Source: Caballeronia catudaia (GTDB lineage Bacteria > Pseudomonadota > Gammaproteobacteria > Burkholderiales > Burkholderiaceae). From it: a stretch of DNA of 64,000 bases. The translations under genes and the position numbers were made by a program. The stretch is from assembly GCF_001544755.2 (NCBI RefSeq), contig NZ_FCOF02000008.1:62001-126000 (forward strand), written 5' to 3'. Of this stretch, positions 1 to 8,803 are shown one piece after another. How positions within the stretch are numbered: the first letter of the stretch is position 1; each line of letters starts with the position of its first letter. The notes beneath the pieces are model-generated. The model had not been told where the DNA came from. It worked only from the letters and a program-made list of their open reading frames with translations, and did not search any database.

Positions 1-276
1 ACGAACGGGCAGGACGGCATGTTCGCGCTGCGCGAGGGGGAAAGCGTGAATTTCTGGCGCGGCGGCGTCGTGAGACACGGCGCGCTGCATGTGTACAAGG
101 ACGGCGAGGTGTATCGCGTGTACTGGCAGCCGGAAGGCAGCAGCGACGTCTACGTGCTCGCGAACGAAGGCACGAAGAGCGTGCGGCTCATCCTGACGCC
201 GACGCGCGGAACGAAAGTAGACGTAGGGCCGGGCAGCCTGCCGAAGCAGAACGTGCTGTCCTGCCCCGACCTTTAG
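1..276 (+). CDS. C-terminal part of an unknown protein (5' end outside window)
   Basis: The reading frame is open from the first base of the window and ends with TAG, so about 91 residues of C-terminus are visible. The Met at position 19 is probably internal, because no ribosome binding site precedes it and the frame continues upstream. The visible part is rich in Val, Tyr and Arg, alternates like beta strands and ends in Ser-Cys-Pro-Asp-Leu. No domain is recognised. It converges on the aminotransferase gene with three bases between the stops. Function unknown. Confidence 0.55.
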   Translation, partial: TNGQDGMFALREGESVNFWRGGVVRHGALHVYKDGEVYRVYWQPEGSSDVYVLANEGTKSVRLILTPTRGTKVDVGPGSLPKQNVLSCPDL

Positions 277-279
277 CGC

Positions 280-1479
280 TTACTTTGCTGCGAGCACCTT
301 GCCGATCGCATCGGCGACGACCTGCACGTTGCGCTCGTTCAGGCCCGCGACGCACATGCGGCCCGAGCGCAGGATATACACGCCGAATTCCTCTTTCAGC
401 CGGTCCGCCTGTTCCGCGACGAGGCCCGTGTAAGTGAACATGCCGCGCTGCTTCACGTAGCGCGTGAGCATTTCGCCCTTCACGTGGTCCTTCAGGCCGT
501 CGTGGATCGCCTGACGCATGCGCGCGATGCGCTGGCACATCGACGCGAGTTCGGCCTGCCACGACTGCTTCAGCTCCGGCGTGTTCAGAACATGCGTGAC
601 GATCTTCGCGCCGTGCGTCGGCGGATTGCTGTAGTTCGCGCGCACCGCGCTCGTCAACTGGCCCAGCACGCGATCGGCTTCGGCTGCGTCGTCGCAGATC
701 ACATGCAGGCCGCCGCAGCGCTCGCCGTACAGCGAGAAATTCTTCGAGAACGAATTGGCGATGAACGCCGGCACGCCACGGCGCGCGAGCTCGCGCACGG
801 CGAACGCGTCATCGTCGAGACCGGCGCCGAAGCCCTGATACGCCATATCGACGAAGGGCAGCAGATCGCGCTTTTGCAGCACGTCGATGAGCTTGAGCCA
901 CTGCGCGGAATCCAGATCGACGCCCGTCGGGTTATGACAGCACGCGTGCAGCAGAACGACGCTCTTGGCGGGCAGCTTGTCGATGCCTTCGAGCATCGCG
1001 TCGAAACGAAGGCCGCCGGTGGCTTCGTCGTAGTACGGATACGTGTTCACCTCGAAGCCCGCGCGCTCGAAGATGAAACGATGGTTTTCCCACGTCGGAT
1101 CGCTCACCCACACTTTCGATTGCGGAAAGTAGCGCTTGATGAAATCGGCGCCCACTTTCAGCGCGCCCGATCCACCGAGCGTCTGCACGGTCGCGATGCG
1201 GCCGTCCGCGCGCGCGGGGCTGTCGTTGCCGAACACGAGCTGCTGCACGGCATCGCGATAGTGCGCGAAACCGGCCATCGGCAGATAAGGCTTCGGGCCG
1301 AGATCTTTCAGGATCGACAGCTCCGCTTCGCGCACCGCCTGCATCACGGGCAGACGGCCTTCGTCGTCGAAGTAGATGCCGATGCTCAGATTGACCTTGT
1401 TCGTGCGCGGGTCCTTCTGGAAGTTTTCGTTCAGCGAGAGGATCGGGTCGCCGGGGTAGGCATCGATATGTTCGAACAT
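280..1479 (-). CDS. tyrB: aromatic amino acid aminotransferase (class I, TyrB/AspC type)
   Basis: PLP-dependent transaminase that interconverts aromatic amino acids (and aspartate) with their 2-oxo acids, using 2-oxoglutarate. It has 399 residues, the usual length. The family signatures are present: NPTG at about 183-186, Asp211 facing the pyridine nitrogen, the PLP lysine Lys246 in the SFSKNFSLYGER motif, and a C-terminal Arg near the SGRMCVAGLN segment for the substrate carboxylate. The start MFEHIDAYPGDPIL matches the family N-terminus. It lies just downstream of an aromatic amino-acid permease gene on the same strand (23-base gap), so the pair may serve Phe/Tyr/Trp uptake and use. AspC-like preference cannot be excluded from sequence alone. 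Confidence 0.9.
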   Translation of the reverse strand: MFEHIDAYPGDPILSLNENFQKDPRTNKVNLSIGIYFDDEGRLPVMQAVREAELSILKDLGPKPYLPMAGFAHYRDAVQQLVFGNDSPARADGRIATVQTLGGSGALKVGADFIKRYFPQSKVWVSDPTWENHRFIFERAGFEVNTYPYYDEATGGLRFDAMLEGIDKLPAKSVVLLHACCHNPTGVDLDSAQWLKLIDVLQKRDLLPFVDMAYQGFGAGLDDDAFAVRELARRGVPAFIANSFSKNFSLYGERCGGLHVICDDAAEADRVLGQLTSAVRANYSNPPTHGAKIVTHVLNTPELKQSWQAELASMCQRIARMRQAIHDGLKDHVKGEMLTRYVKQRGMFTYTGLVAEQADRLKEEFGVYILRSGRMCVAGLNERNVQVVADAIGKVLAAK

Positions 1480-1502
1480 GGTGTGGGTGTCAGGACGAGA
1501 GA

Positions 1503-2903
1503 TCAGCGAGATTCGAGGCGGCTCGCGCGCTGCGCGTCACCGCCCCTTTTTTTGAGATAGTAGCCGATTACGAGAACGGCCAGCCAAACCGGAATCAGAT
1601 ACACGGACAGGCGCAGGTCCGGCGTTTCGAACATCACCCAGACGATGCCCGCGAGAAACGCCAGCACGACATAGTTCGTGAGCGGATAACCGAAGCTGCG
1701 GAACGACGTCGCTTCGTTGCGAGCGCGTTTTTGCCGCCGGAACTTGAGGTGGATGATGCTGATCATCGCCCAGTTGATGAGAAGCGCCGAGACCGCAAGC
1801 CCCATCAGCAGGCCGAACGCGCGTCCCGGCATCACGTAGTTGATGACGACGCACGCGCCCGTGACGAGCGCCGACACGCCCAGCGCCGTCAACGGAATGC
1901 CGCGATTGCTCACGCGGGCGAACACGCGCGGCGCGTTGCCTTGCTGCGCCAGACCGAAGAGCATGCGGCTGTTCGCATAGACGCCGCTGTTGTACACCGA
2001 GAGCGCGGCGGTCAGCACGATCACGTTGAGCACGTTCGCGACGAGCGTGCTGTTCATTTCACGGAAGATCAGCACGAACGGGCTGCCGCCGGTCGCGACC
2101 TTGTCCCACGGATAGAGCGAAAGCAGCACGCCGAGCGCGCCGACATAGAAAATGAGAATGCGGTAGATGACCTGATTGGTCGCGCGCGGAATGCTCTTCG
2201 ACGGTTCTTCCGCTTCCGCCGCCGTGATGCCGACGAGTTCCAGCCCGCCGAACGAGAACATGATCACGGCCATCGACATCGCGAGCCCGCTCACGCCGTT
2301 CGGAAAGAAGCCGCCGAGTTGCCACAGATTCGCGACGCTCGCTTCCGGCCCCGCCTTGCCCGACGCGAGCAGATAGCCGCCGAAGAGAATCATCCCGACG
2401 ATCGCCGCCACTTTCACGATCGCGAACCAGAATTCCGTCTCGCCGTAGGACTTCACGCTCGTCAGATTGATCGCATTGACGATGACGAAGCACGCCAGCG
2501 CCGATACCCAGGTGGGCAGGCCCGGCCACCAGTACTGCATGTAGATGCCGATCGCCGAAAGCTCGGCCATGCTGACCAGAATGTAGATGGCCCAGTAATT
2601 CCAGCCGGACACGAAGCCGGATGCGTGGCCCCAGTATTTATCGGCGAAATGGCTGAACGAGCCCGCGACCGGCTCGTCGACGATCATTTCGCCCAGTTGA
2701 CGCATGATGAAAAACGCCATGAGCCCCGCGATCGCGTAACCGAGCAGCACGGACGGCCCGGCGAGCTTGATCGTCTGCGCGACGCCGAGAAATAGCCCGG
2801 TGCCGATCGCCCCGCCGAGCGCGATCAACTGGATGTGGCGGCTCTTCAGTCCGCGCCTGAGGCTTTCGTGTGGGAGTGCTTCGTTGGTCTTGCCTTGAAC
2901 CAT
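1503..2903 (-). CDS. aromatic amino acid permease (AAT/APC family)
   Basis: Inner-membrane proton symporter of the amino-acid transporter family, 466 residues with about 12 hydrophobic segments. The family glycine motif (GGAIGTGLFLG, residues 30-40) lies in the first membrane helix, and the ITAAEAEEPSKSIPRA segment before TM7 is characteristic of AroP, PheP and ProY proteins. The neighbouring tyrB-like gene points to Phe, Tyr or Trp as substrate, which is inference. ProY-like proline transport is the main alternative. The gene is first in a probable two-gene unit with the aminotransferase. The start is an ATG after a 345-base upstream region. Confidence 0.85.
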   Translation of the reverse strand: MVQGKTNEALPHESLRRGLKSRHIQLIALGGAIGTGLFLGVAQTIKLAGPSVLLGYAIAGLMAFFIMRQLGEMIVDEPVAGSFSHFADKYWGHASGFVSGWNYWAIYILVSMAELSAIGIYMQYWWPGLPTWVSALACFVIVNAINLTSVKSYGETEFWFAIVKVAAIVGMILFGGYLLASGKAGPEASVANLWQLGGFFPNGVSGLAMSMAVIMFSFGGLELVGITAAEAEEPSKSIPRATNQVIYRILIFYVGALGVLLSLYPWDKVATGGSPFVLIFREMNSTLVANVLNVIVLTAALSVYNSGVYANSRMLFGLAQQGNAPRVFARVSNRGIPLTALGVSALVTGACVVINYVMPGRAFGLLMGLAVSALLINWAMISIIHLKFRRQKRARNEATSFRSFGYPLTNYVVLAFLAGIVWVMFETPDLRLSVYLIPVWLAVLVIGYYLKKRGGDAQRASRLESR

Positions 2904-3248
2904 GTCGATGTCGATGCCTTCTGAATCGCAAAAATTACCGCCGTGGAGAAGTGGTTCGCTTTTTTATGTCGTTTCGACCACATAGGGACATCACCACCCG
3001 CGGTAAAAGTGTGGTTTTTTGGTGCGGATGGTCATATTGGCCGGCGGAAAAAACGCTCACTATCTCGCTGAGGATCTGCGATTTTACCGCCCGGCGGCCC
3101 GCAGACCTTGATGGGTGGACCCGCCGCAGCCGCGCGCGAATCTTCAGAGCGAACATCAAACGATTTGAGACCGAAATCGGGTGTTATTCGGAGGATTGAA
3201 AGGAGCGCGACGGCGTGACAATCGCATCATCCACTCACGGGGGTCGCC
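2904..3248. other. intergenic region between permease and small gene
   Basis: About 345 bases between divergent genes, noticeably more AT-rich than its surroundings, with several A/T runs (for example around 2930-2970 and 3010-3055). It must hold the permease promoter (minus strand) and that of the small plus-strand gene. I looked for a TyrR-type palindrome and found only a poor match near 3000-3020, so no operator is called. Confidence 0.4.
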
Positions 3249-3503
3249 ATGTATCAGACGATGGAAGGAAACGCCAGGCCGCATCGTACGGCCGAGTGTT
3301 TCGCTGAAGGATTGCAGGACGCCACGCAAGCCGAACTGCTGAGCAGGCTGCAGTCGGTGTCGGACGACATCATGCGCCTCGCCGGCAAGCTGCACGCCGG
3401 ACGCGACGCAACCGACGACGACGCCGACGCGATCACCGGACAACATGCGCTCGCGCAACAGTTGATCGGCCGGTTGCTGGCGATGCCGGCGTCGCAGGCG
3501 TAA
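3249..3503 (+). CDS. small hypothetical protein
   Basis: Short protein of 84 residues, predicted soluble and mostly helical, with an acidic patch in the second half (DATDDDADAIT) and no signal peptide or membrane helix. The start is preceded by a purine-rich stretch and the codon choice follows the GC-rich pattern of neighbouring genes, which argues that it is real. I recognise no family. It could be a small stress- or growth-phase-linked protein of the kind common in Burkholderiaceae, but nothing in the sequence shows a function. Confidence 0.55.
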   Translation: MYQTMEGNARPHRTAECFAEGLQDATQAELLSRLQSVSDDIMRLAGKLHAGRDATDDDADAITGQHALAQQLIGRLLAMPASQA

Positions 3504-3579
3504 CAGGCGTCACAGGCACGGAAACAGGACCAAGCGCGAAAGCGGCCGTACGCCGCCCGCGTTCATCGGGGAAGTGAAC

Positions 3580-3741
3580 ATGAGCTACGTGAGCATCATC
3601 GCCGCTGTATGGGGAATTTGCGCGATTTGCGCGGTGTTGTTCATCCGTGGCGCGGCGCAGCGCAATCAGGAACCGTTGCGCCCGCAAGCCGAACGCGAAC
3701 CAGGCGCAGGCCGCTCGCAGGATTTCAGCCGTCCGGCCTGA
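3580..3741 (+). CDS. small single-span membrane protein (53 aa)
   Basis: A 53-codon gene from ATG to TGA. The N-terminus (residues 4-22, VSIIAAVWGICAICAVLFI) is one hydrophobic helix, followed by an Arg/Gln/Glu-rich polar tail of about 30 residues. A GGGGAAG-like ribosome binding site lies 5-6 bases before the ATG. It sits 76 bases after the preceding small gene and may share its transcript. No family is recognised. The shape, a short inner-membrane anchor with a charged cytoplasmic tail, is typical of small stress proteins, but that is only a structural impression. Confidence 0.55.
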   Translation: MSYVSIIAAVWGICAICAVLFIRGAAQRNQEPLRPQAEREPGAGRSQDFSRPA

Positions 3742-3797
3742 CTCGATGGACCCGGCGAGACGCGAACCGCGCCTCGCCGCTTGCTTTACTGCATGAG

Positions 3798-4244
3798 TTA
3801 CTTGCCCGCGTTGATGGCCGACACCGCCGCACGCAGGCCCAGCAGATAGCTTTCGACGCCGAACCCGGAAATCTGTCCCTTCGCGATTTCCGCGAACACC
3901 GATTTGTGGCGGAACTCCTCGCGCGCATGCACGTGCGACATATGCACTTCGATGACCGGCGCCGTCAGAATGGCGAGCGCATCGCGGATCGCGTAGCTGT
4001 AATGCGTCCACGCGCCCGCGTTGATCACGATCGCATCGACCTTTTCCTCGAACGCCCGATGAATGCGCGAGCACATCTCGCCTTCGATATTCGTCTGGTA
4101 GCACTCCACTTCCACGCCCAGCTCCTTGCCTAGCGCGGTCATCTGCTCGTCGATTTGCGCGAGCGTCGCCGTGCCGTACTGCTTGGGGTCGCGCTTGCCG
4201 AACATGTTGAGGTTGACGCCGTGCAGCGTCAGGATCTTTGCCAT
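3798..4244 (-). CDS. aroQ: type II 3-dehydroquinate dehydratase
   Basis: Interconverts 3-dehydroquinate and 3-dehydroshikimate. At 148 residues it has the usual type II length. Active-site elements are visible: Arg18 and Tyr23 in the flexible lid after NLNMFGKRDP, the NAGAWTHYS substrate loop, and the catalytic His in EVHMSHVHAREEFR. A longer upstream frame exists, but the MAKILTLHG start is chosen because homologues begin there. It is followed upstream on the same strand by a Gfo/Idh oxidoreductase and an MHS transporter, so it is probably the catabolic (quinate/shikimate) copy and not the biosynthetic aroQ. That assignment is inference. Confidence 0.9.
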   Translation of the reverse strand: MAKILTLHGVNLNMFGKRDPKQYGTATLAQIDEQMTALGKELGVEVECYQTNIEGEMCSRIHRAFEEKVDAIVINAGAWTHYSYAIRDALAILTAPVIEVHMSHVHAREEFRHKSVFAEIAKGQISGFGVESYLLGLRAAVSAINAGK

Positions 4245-4269
4245 GACTTGTCCTTGATGGATGGGTGAT

Positions 4270-5328
4270 TCAGACGGTTTCGACGATCTCGCCGCTCTTC
4301 GCGGCCTCGACGATAGCCTCGGTGATGCGCAGATTCTGCAGCCCGTCGCGCGCGCTGACAATAGGCTCGGCCTCGCCGCGGACCACGCGCGAGAAATGCG
4401 CCATCTGCAGCGCGAGCGGATCGTCGCGCTGCATCGGCACGAAGTTTTCCTCGAACGGCTTCCACCACGAGCGATCCTCCGCTTTCGCGTAGGACCTGAG
4501 GCGCATCGTCGGCACGGAGAGCGAGCCGAAGGTGCCCGCGATCACGTAGCAGTCTTCGTCGGGATAGGTCGAATACGCCTTGTTTTCCTGCGATGTCTGC
4601 TCCCAGCTGCGCGGGCACGCGGCCGTATCGGAGAGCATGAACGTGCCGAGCGCGCCGCTCGCAAAACGCAGATTGATCGCGACGGTGTCCTCGACGGGAA
4701 AGCCGCGCGTCGCGTGCGAAGCGAACGCCTGCACCGCGACGATGTCGCCGCACAGCATGCGCAGGTTGTGCACCTCATGGATCATGTTGAGCAGGATCGG
4801 GCCGCCGCCCGGCTCACGCCGCCACGGCGCGCTGGCGTAATACTCGTCGGGCTTGAAGAACACGGCGCTGCCCATCACCGCGACGAGCTTGCCGAGCCGC
4901 CCTTCGTCGATCACCTGTTTCGCGCGCGCCATGATCGGGCTATGCGCGCGATGATGCCCGATCAGCACCTTGACGCCCGAGCGTTCGGTTTCGTCGACGA
5001 GCGCCTGCGCTTCCTCGACGGTCGGCGCGATCGGCTTTTCGAGCAACATCGGCACGCCCGCCGCGAGACAGATGCGCGCATGCTCGACATGGAGCTGATT
5101 CGGCGTCGCGAGCACGATGCCGTCGGGGCGGTCTTTCGCGAACAGTTCATCGAGCGTTTGGTAGAGCGGCACGCCCGCCTTCTCCGCGATGGCGACGGCC
5201 GCCGGCGCCGGATCGACGATTGCGGACAGCGTGCACGTCGCGCTCGCCTGCGCGACGCCCATGTGCGCCTGACCGATATAGCCCGCACCGGCCACTGCGA
5301 TGCGCGTCTTGCCTGAGTCTGTGTTCAC
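4270..5328 (-). CDS. Gfo/Idh/MocA-family NAD(P)-dependent oxidoreductase
   Basis: 352-residue dehydrogenase with an N-terminal Rossmann fold (GAGYIG, residues 14-19) and the family EKP motif at 97-99, whose Lys is the usual catalytic residue. The C-terminal part has the expected alpha/beta dimerisation domain with a GGGPILLNMIHEVHNLR segment supplying the substrate-binding His. Members oxidise cyclic polyols and sugars. Placed between type II dehydroquinase and an MHS transporter on one strand, it is a good candidate for oxidising quinate or shikimate to the 3-dehydro acid, although the classical enzymes for this belong to other families. Substrate not provable from sequence. Confidence 0.82.
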   Translation of the reverse strand: MNTDSGKTRIAVAGAGYIGQAHMGVAQASATCTLSAIVDPAPAAVAIAEKAGVPLYQTLDELFAKDRPDGIVLATPNQLHVEHARICLAAGVPMLLEKPIAPTVEEAQALVDETERSGVKVLIGHHRAHSPIMARAKQVIDEGRLGKLVAVMGSAVFFKPDEYYASAPWRREPGGGPILLNMIHEVHNLRMLCGDIVAVQAFASHATRGFPVEDTVAINLRFASGALGTFMLSDTAACPRSWEQTSQENKAYSTYPDEDCYVIAGTFGSLSVPTMRLRSYAKAEDRSWWKPFEENFVPMQRDDPLALQMAHFSRVVRGEAEPIVSARDGLQNLRITEAIVEAAKSGEIVETV

Positions 5329-5365
5329 TTCGATTCCACCGTGTTGAAAAAAAGCGTGAGTTCAC

Positions 5366-5395
5366 CCCGGCGGCGCGCTTTCACGCGCCGCCGGG
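5366..5395 (-). terminator. 12-bp perfect hairpin between transporter and oxidoreductase genes
   Basis: Two 12-base arms (5366-5377 and 5384-5395) pair perfectly around a 6-base loop. On the minus strand a T run follows only after about 15 bases, so this is not a canonical intrinsic terminator. It may attenuate transcription or stabilise the transporter mRNA, giving unequal expression within the operon. Confidence 0.45.
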
Positions 5396-5418
5396 CAGCA
5401 AAAAGGGAGAAAGGAAAC

Positions 5419-6840
5419 TTAGGAAGCGCGCGCGTTCGCGACCGATTCCGCGCGCAGGCGCTCGTACTCCGACTTCTCGACGGGCCGCGCATTGGCCTCG
5501 CCGAGCTGGCTGAGCGGGATGCGATACGTCTCCCGCGCGCTCCACGCGGCGATGGCCGAGATGATCGTCACGGCGAGCGTGATCGAGCCGATCGTGAACG
5601 GAATGTTCGTCGATCCCGGCGGAGCGACGGTCGCGAACAGCGCGGGCAGCAGCGCCGTGATCGTCGTGCCAACGTTCTGCGAGATGGCCATTGCGGAGAC
5701 GCGCGTGCGTGTCGGGAAGAGCTCGGGATAGAAGCTCGGGAAGATCGCGTTATAGCCCTGATAGACGATGCCCCACATCAGCAGCGACGCGATGATCGCG
5801 AGCCAGAGGTTGTGAATGCTGATCGCGTAGAGATACAGATACGACAGCACGCCCGACGCCAGCGCGCCGACGATCACCGGCGGCTTGCGCCCGATCTTGT
5901 CGGACAGATTGCCGACGAGCGGAATCACCAGCACGGCCAGAATATTGCCGACCACCGGAATCCACAGATACACGCTCTTGTGAAAGCCGATGCCGTAGGC
6001 CGGCTGCACCGCGTACGCGGCGCCGAAGATGGTCGCGACCACGGGAATCACGTTCATCAGCGCCATGCAGACGACGCGGATCATGTCCGGGAGGTTGTAC
6101 TTGAAGGCATCGACGATCGGCGAGCGCGGCACCGCGCCCTTTTCGCCTTCTTTCTCGAACGCGGGCGTCTCGTGCACTTCGCGCCGGATGATGTAGCCCG
6201 CGACCAGCACGAATGCCGACAGCAGGAACGGAATGCGCCAGCCCCACGAATTGAACGCGTCCTCGGGCATGTAGTACGCGAGCGGCAGGAACACGGCCGC
6301 CGCGAGAATCTGCCCGGCCTGCACGCCTTGCAGCGTGAAGCTCGCGAAGAAACCACGACGCCCGAATGGCGCGTGCTCGAGAATCATCGAGCTTGCGCCG
6401 GAGATTTCGCCCGCGACCGCGAAGCCCTGCACCAGACGCAGGACCACGAGCAGCGTCGGCGCGAGCATGCCGACGCTGTGATACGTCGGCAGCAAGCCGA
6501 CGGCCATCGTCGAGAAGCCCATCAGGAACATGCACAGCACGAGCACGTTCTTGCGTCCATGCGTATCGCCCAGATGGCCCAGCACGAAGGCGCCGATTGG
6601 CCGCGCGACATAGCCGACGCCGTACGTCGCGAGCGACGCGACGATCGCCACTTTCGGATTGCCCGACGGAAAGAAAAGCTGTGGAAAGATCAGCGCGGCG
6701 GCCTGCGCGTAGATGAAGAAGTCGTAGTACTCGAGCGCGGAGCCGATCCAGCCGCTCGCGGTCGCCTTCTTCGTCTGCTTGTGGTGTTCGGCGTGCGACG
6801 CGCCTTTTGCACCGGGCGGGGTGAGAGAGTTCGTGTCCAT
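5419..6840 (-). CDS. MFS transporter, metabolite:H+ symporter (MHS, shikimate-type)
   Basis: 473-residue inner-membrane symporter with about 12 membrane segments. The MHS subfamily is indicated by the N-terminal ATASGWIGSALEYYDFFIYA block and the loop 2-3 motif GHLGDTHGRK (88-97), repeated as GNLSDKIGRK after TM8. Relatives include ShiA (shikimate), KgtP and ProP-like carriers. The N-terminus is His-rich before TM1. As first gene of a minus-strand unit with a Gfo/Idh dehydrogenase and type II dehydroquinase, shikimate or quinate is the most likely substrate (inference). A hairpin lies between this gene and the next one. Confidence 0.85.
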   Translation of the reverse strand: MDTNSLTPPGAKGASHAEHHKQTKKATASGWIGSALEYYDFFIYAQAAALIFPQLFFPSGNPKVAIVASLATYGVGYVARPIGAFVLGHLGDTHGRKNVLVLCMFLMGFSTMAVGLLPTYHSVGMLAPTLLVVLRLVQGFAVAGEISGASSMILEHAPFGRRGFFASFTLQGVQAGQILAAAVFLPLAYYMPEDAFNSWGWRIPFLLSAFVLVAGYIIRREVHETPAFEKEGEKGAVPRSPIVDAFKYNLPDMIRVVCMALMNVIPVVATIFGAAYAVQPAYGIGFHKSVYLWIPVVGNILAVLVIPLVGNLSDKIGRKPPVIVGALASGVLSYLYLYAISIHNLWLAIIASLLMWGIVYQGYNAIFPSFYPELFPTRTRVSAMAISQNVGTTITALLPALFATVAPPGSTNIPFTIGSITLAVTIISAIAAWSARETYRIPLSQLGEANARPVEKSEYERLRAESVANARAS

Positions 6841-7212
6841 GATGTCTCCTTTTAATGTCCTTACATCGATCTCACAGTTCCACTTGCTTCATTTCCACTC
6901 GACGGCATCCGGCATCCGGCATGCGGCGGGCACGGACATCCACTCATCATCGTCGGTGAACCCAAAGCTTTCGATGAGGCAAAACCCGCGCGTACGCCCG
7001 AAGTAAAAGGACCGAGCCATAAATTACTATGTCGTCGGAAAAACATAATCTGGCCCGCGGGAAAGTCAGAATGCGCTATCGGTGAATAATCAGTGCTCTC
7101 GGACTGACCGGCGCGCGGCTGCCTAAAGTTTGTGCAGGCCGCGCCGTAAATACGAACACCAGCGGTGACAGCATTGCCGCCGTCTTTTTCACTGCATCCG
7201 TCGGTCCTCCGT
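6841..7212. other. intergenic region with a 7-bp tandem repeat
   Basis: 372 bases between divergent genes. Positions 6903-6923 hold three tandem copies of a 7-base unit (CGGCATC twice, then CGGCATG). The part from about 7010 to 7095 is AT-rich and is the likely promoter zone for one or both genes. No operator is clear. Confidence 0.4.
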
Positions 7213-8787
7213 ATGTCAGGCAACCCGTCCCTGATCGATTCGATTCTGGCCACGCCGGCGACAGAGGACGGGCGCATCACGCCCGCCATCCGTGCGTCGC
7301 TGCTGTCGACGCTGGTCGAGGACATCCGCCCGCTTGTGCTGTCCGGCATCTCCGGCGCGTTCGTCACGATCATCGCGCTCGGGCGCCAGCAGGCGCTGTG
7401 GACGCTCATCTGGGTCGCGTGCGACCTGCTTCTGCTCGCCGTGCGCGTTTCCATCGTGTGCCGCTATCGGGCGCGCTCCCAGCCGAACGCGCCGCATCCC
7501 GGCGCATGGGCCGCGCGCTATGCGCCGTTCGCGCTCGCGGCGTGTCTCGTGACCGGTCTCGGCACGATGGCCTGTGTGATTTCCGGCGACGCCGTGCTGG
7601 CGTCGCTCGCGATCATGGTGACGGCGGGACTGCTCGGCGGCATTGCGTCGCGCAACGCGGGCACGCCGCATCTGGCGATCGGGCAGGTGTGCCTAGGCGC
7701 GCTGCCGATCGGCGTCGGCGGGCTGTTCGGGCCGCCCGGTTACTGGATTCTCGTGCCGCCGCTCTTTCTCTATAGCGCCGCGATGTGCGCGGTCGTGCAG
7801 CGCCACTACCGCGGCCTCGTCGCGCTGATGACGGCCGAGCAAGGCCACGCCGAAATCGCCGCGCGCTTCGACGCGGCGCTCGCGCACATGCCGCACGGCC
7901 TTTGCACGGTGGATGCGTCGGGCAAGGTCGTCATCGCGAATCGCAAGGCGGCGGAGCTGTTCGGCGCGACGGTCGAAATGCTGCGGCTCAACGTGCCCCT
8001 GCCGGAATTCATCGGCTACGTGGGGCTCGCGAAATTCGGCGAAACGCTGCGCGCTCAGTTTTCCGAGCGCTGCGCGCAATGGCTGAAGGACGGCGACCTG
8101 CCGCTCGATCTGCCCTTGCGCGACGGGCGGCATCTCGAACTGAGCCGCAATCCGGTGCCGGACGGCAGCGCGGTCATCATCATCGAGGACGTGACGGAGC
8201 GCCGCAAAGCAGAGGCGGAAATCCTGCACTGGGCGCATCACGATTCGCTCACGGGCCTGCCGAACCGGCGCTATCTCGGCGATCACGCCGAGCGCCTGAT
8301 GGCAAGCGGCGCCGGCCGCGAAAAAGTGATGGTGATGTACGTCGATCTCGACGGCTTCAAGCGCGTGAACGACACGCACGGCCACAACGCCGGCGACGAG
8401 TTGCTCAAGCGCGTCGCCGACCGCCTGCGCAACGTGATGCGCCGCGGCGAGCTGGCCGCGCGTCTGGGCGGCGACGAATTCGCGATCGTCGCGACGTATA
8501 TCGCGCACGCGTCGAGCGCAGCCTTCGCGCGCACGATCATCCGCGAGCTGTCGGTGCCCTACGCGCTTGCCTGCGGGCTGACGCTGCGCGTGGGCGTGAG
8601 CGTCGGCATTGCGCTGGCGCGTCCGGGCGAGCCGTTCGAAAGCGCGCTGAAACGGGCCGACGCCGCGCTCTACGAAGCGAAATCGGAAGAGCGCGGCAGC
8701 TACCGGTTCTCGGCGGGCGATAGCGAATCCGTGGCGAACGACGAGCACGCCGTCGCCGCGATCGCCGACCGCGGACGCGCGTGGTAA
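7213..8787 (+). CDS. membrane diguanylate cyclase with PAS domain
   Basis: Probably makes cyclic di-GMP from two GTP. About 524 residues from the ATG chosen here; a GTG 48 bases upstream would add 16 residues, and neither start has a strong ribosome binding site. Residues about 40-200 contain five or six hydrophobic helices, followed by a PAS domain (about 216-330) and a GGDEF domain with an intact GGDEF signature (about 419-423). The product-inhibition site that is normally RxxD five residues before GGDEF reads RRGE here, so feedback inhibition may be weak. The gene ends 16 bases from the convergent GGDEF-EAL gene, placing two c-di-GMP enzymes back to back. Confidence 0.85.
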   Translation: MSGNPSLIDSILATPATEDGRITPAIRASLLSTLVEDIRPLVLSGISGAFVTIIALGRQQALWTLIWVACDLLLLAVRVSIVCRYRARSQPNAPHPGAWAARYAPFALAACLVTGLGTMACVISGDAVLASLAIMVTAGLLGGIASRNAGTPHLAIGQVCLGALPIGVGGLFGPPGYWILVPPLFLYSAAMCAVVQRHYRGLVALMTAEQGHAEIAARFDAALAHMPHGLCTVDASGKVVIANRKAAELFGATVEMLRLNVPLPEFIGYVGLAKFGETLRAQFSERCAQWLKDGDLPLDLPLRDGRHLELSRNPVPDGSAVIIIEDVTERRKAEAEILHWAHHDSLTGLPNRRYLGDHAERLMASGAGREKVMVMYVDLDGFKRVNDTHGHNAGDELLKRVADRLRNVMRRGELAARLGGDEFAIVATYIAHASSAAFARTIIRELSVPYALACGLTLRVGVSVGIALARPGEPFESALKRADAALYEAKSEERGSYRFSAGDSESVANDEHAVAAIADRGRAW

Positions 8788-8803
8788 CGCGCTTCGAACG
8801 CGC

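Noticed and set aside
2990..3030. Possible TyrR box upstream of the permease gene
   Set aside because: Only one half resembles TGTAAA/TTTACA and the spacing is wrong.
5341..6855. 504-codon plus-strand frame
   Set aside because: Mirror of the MHS transporter; Arg-rich, no ribosome binding site.
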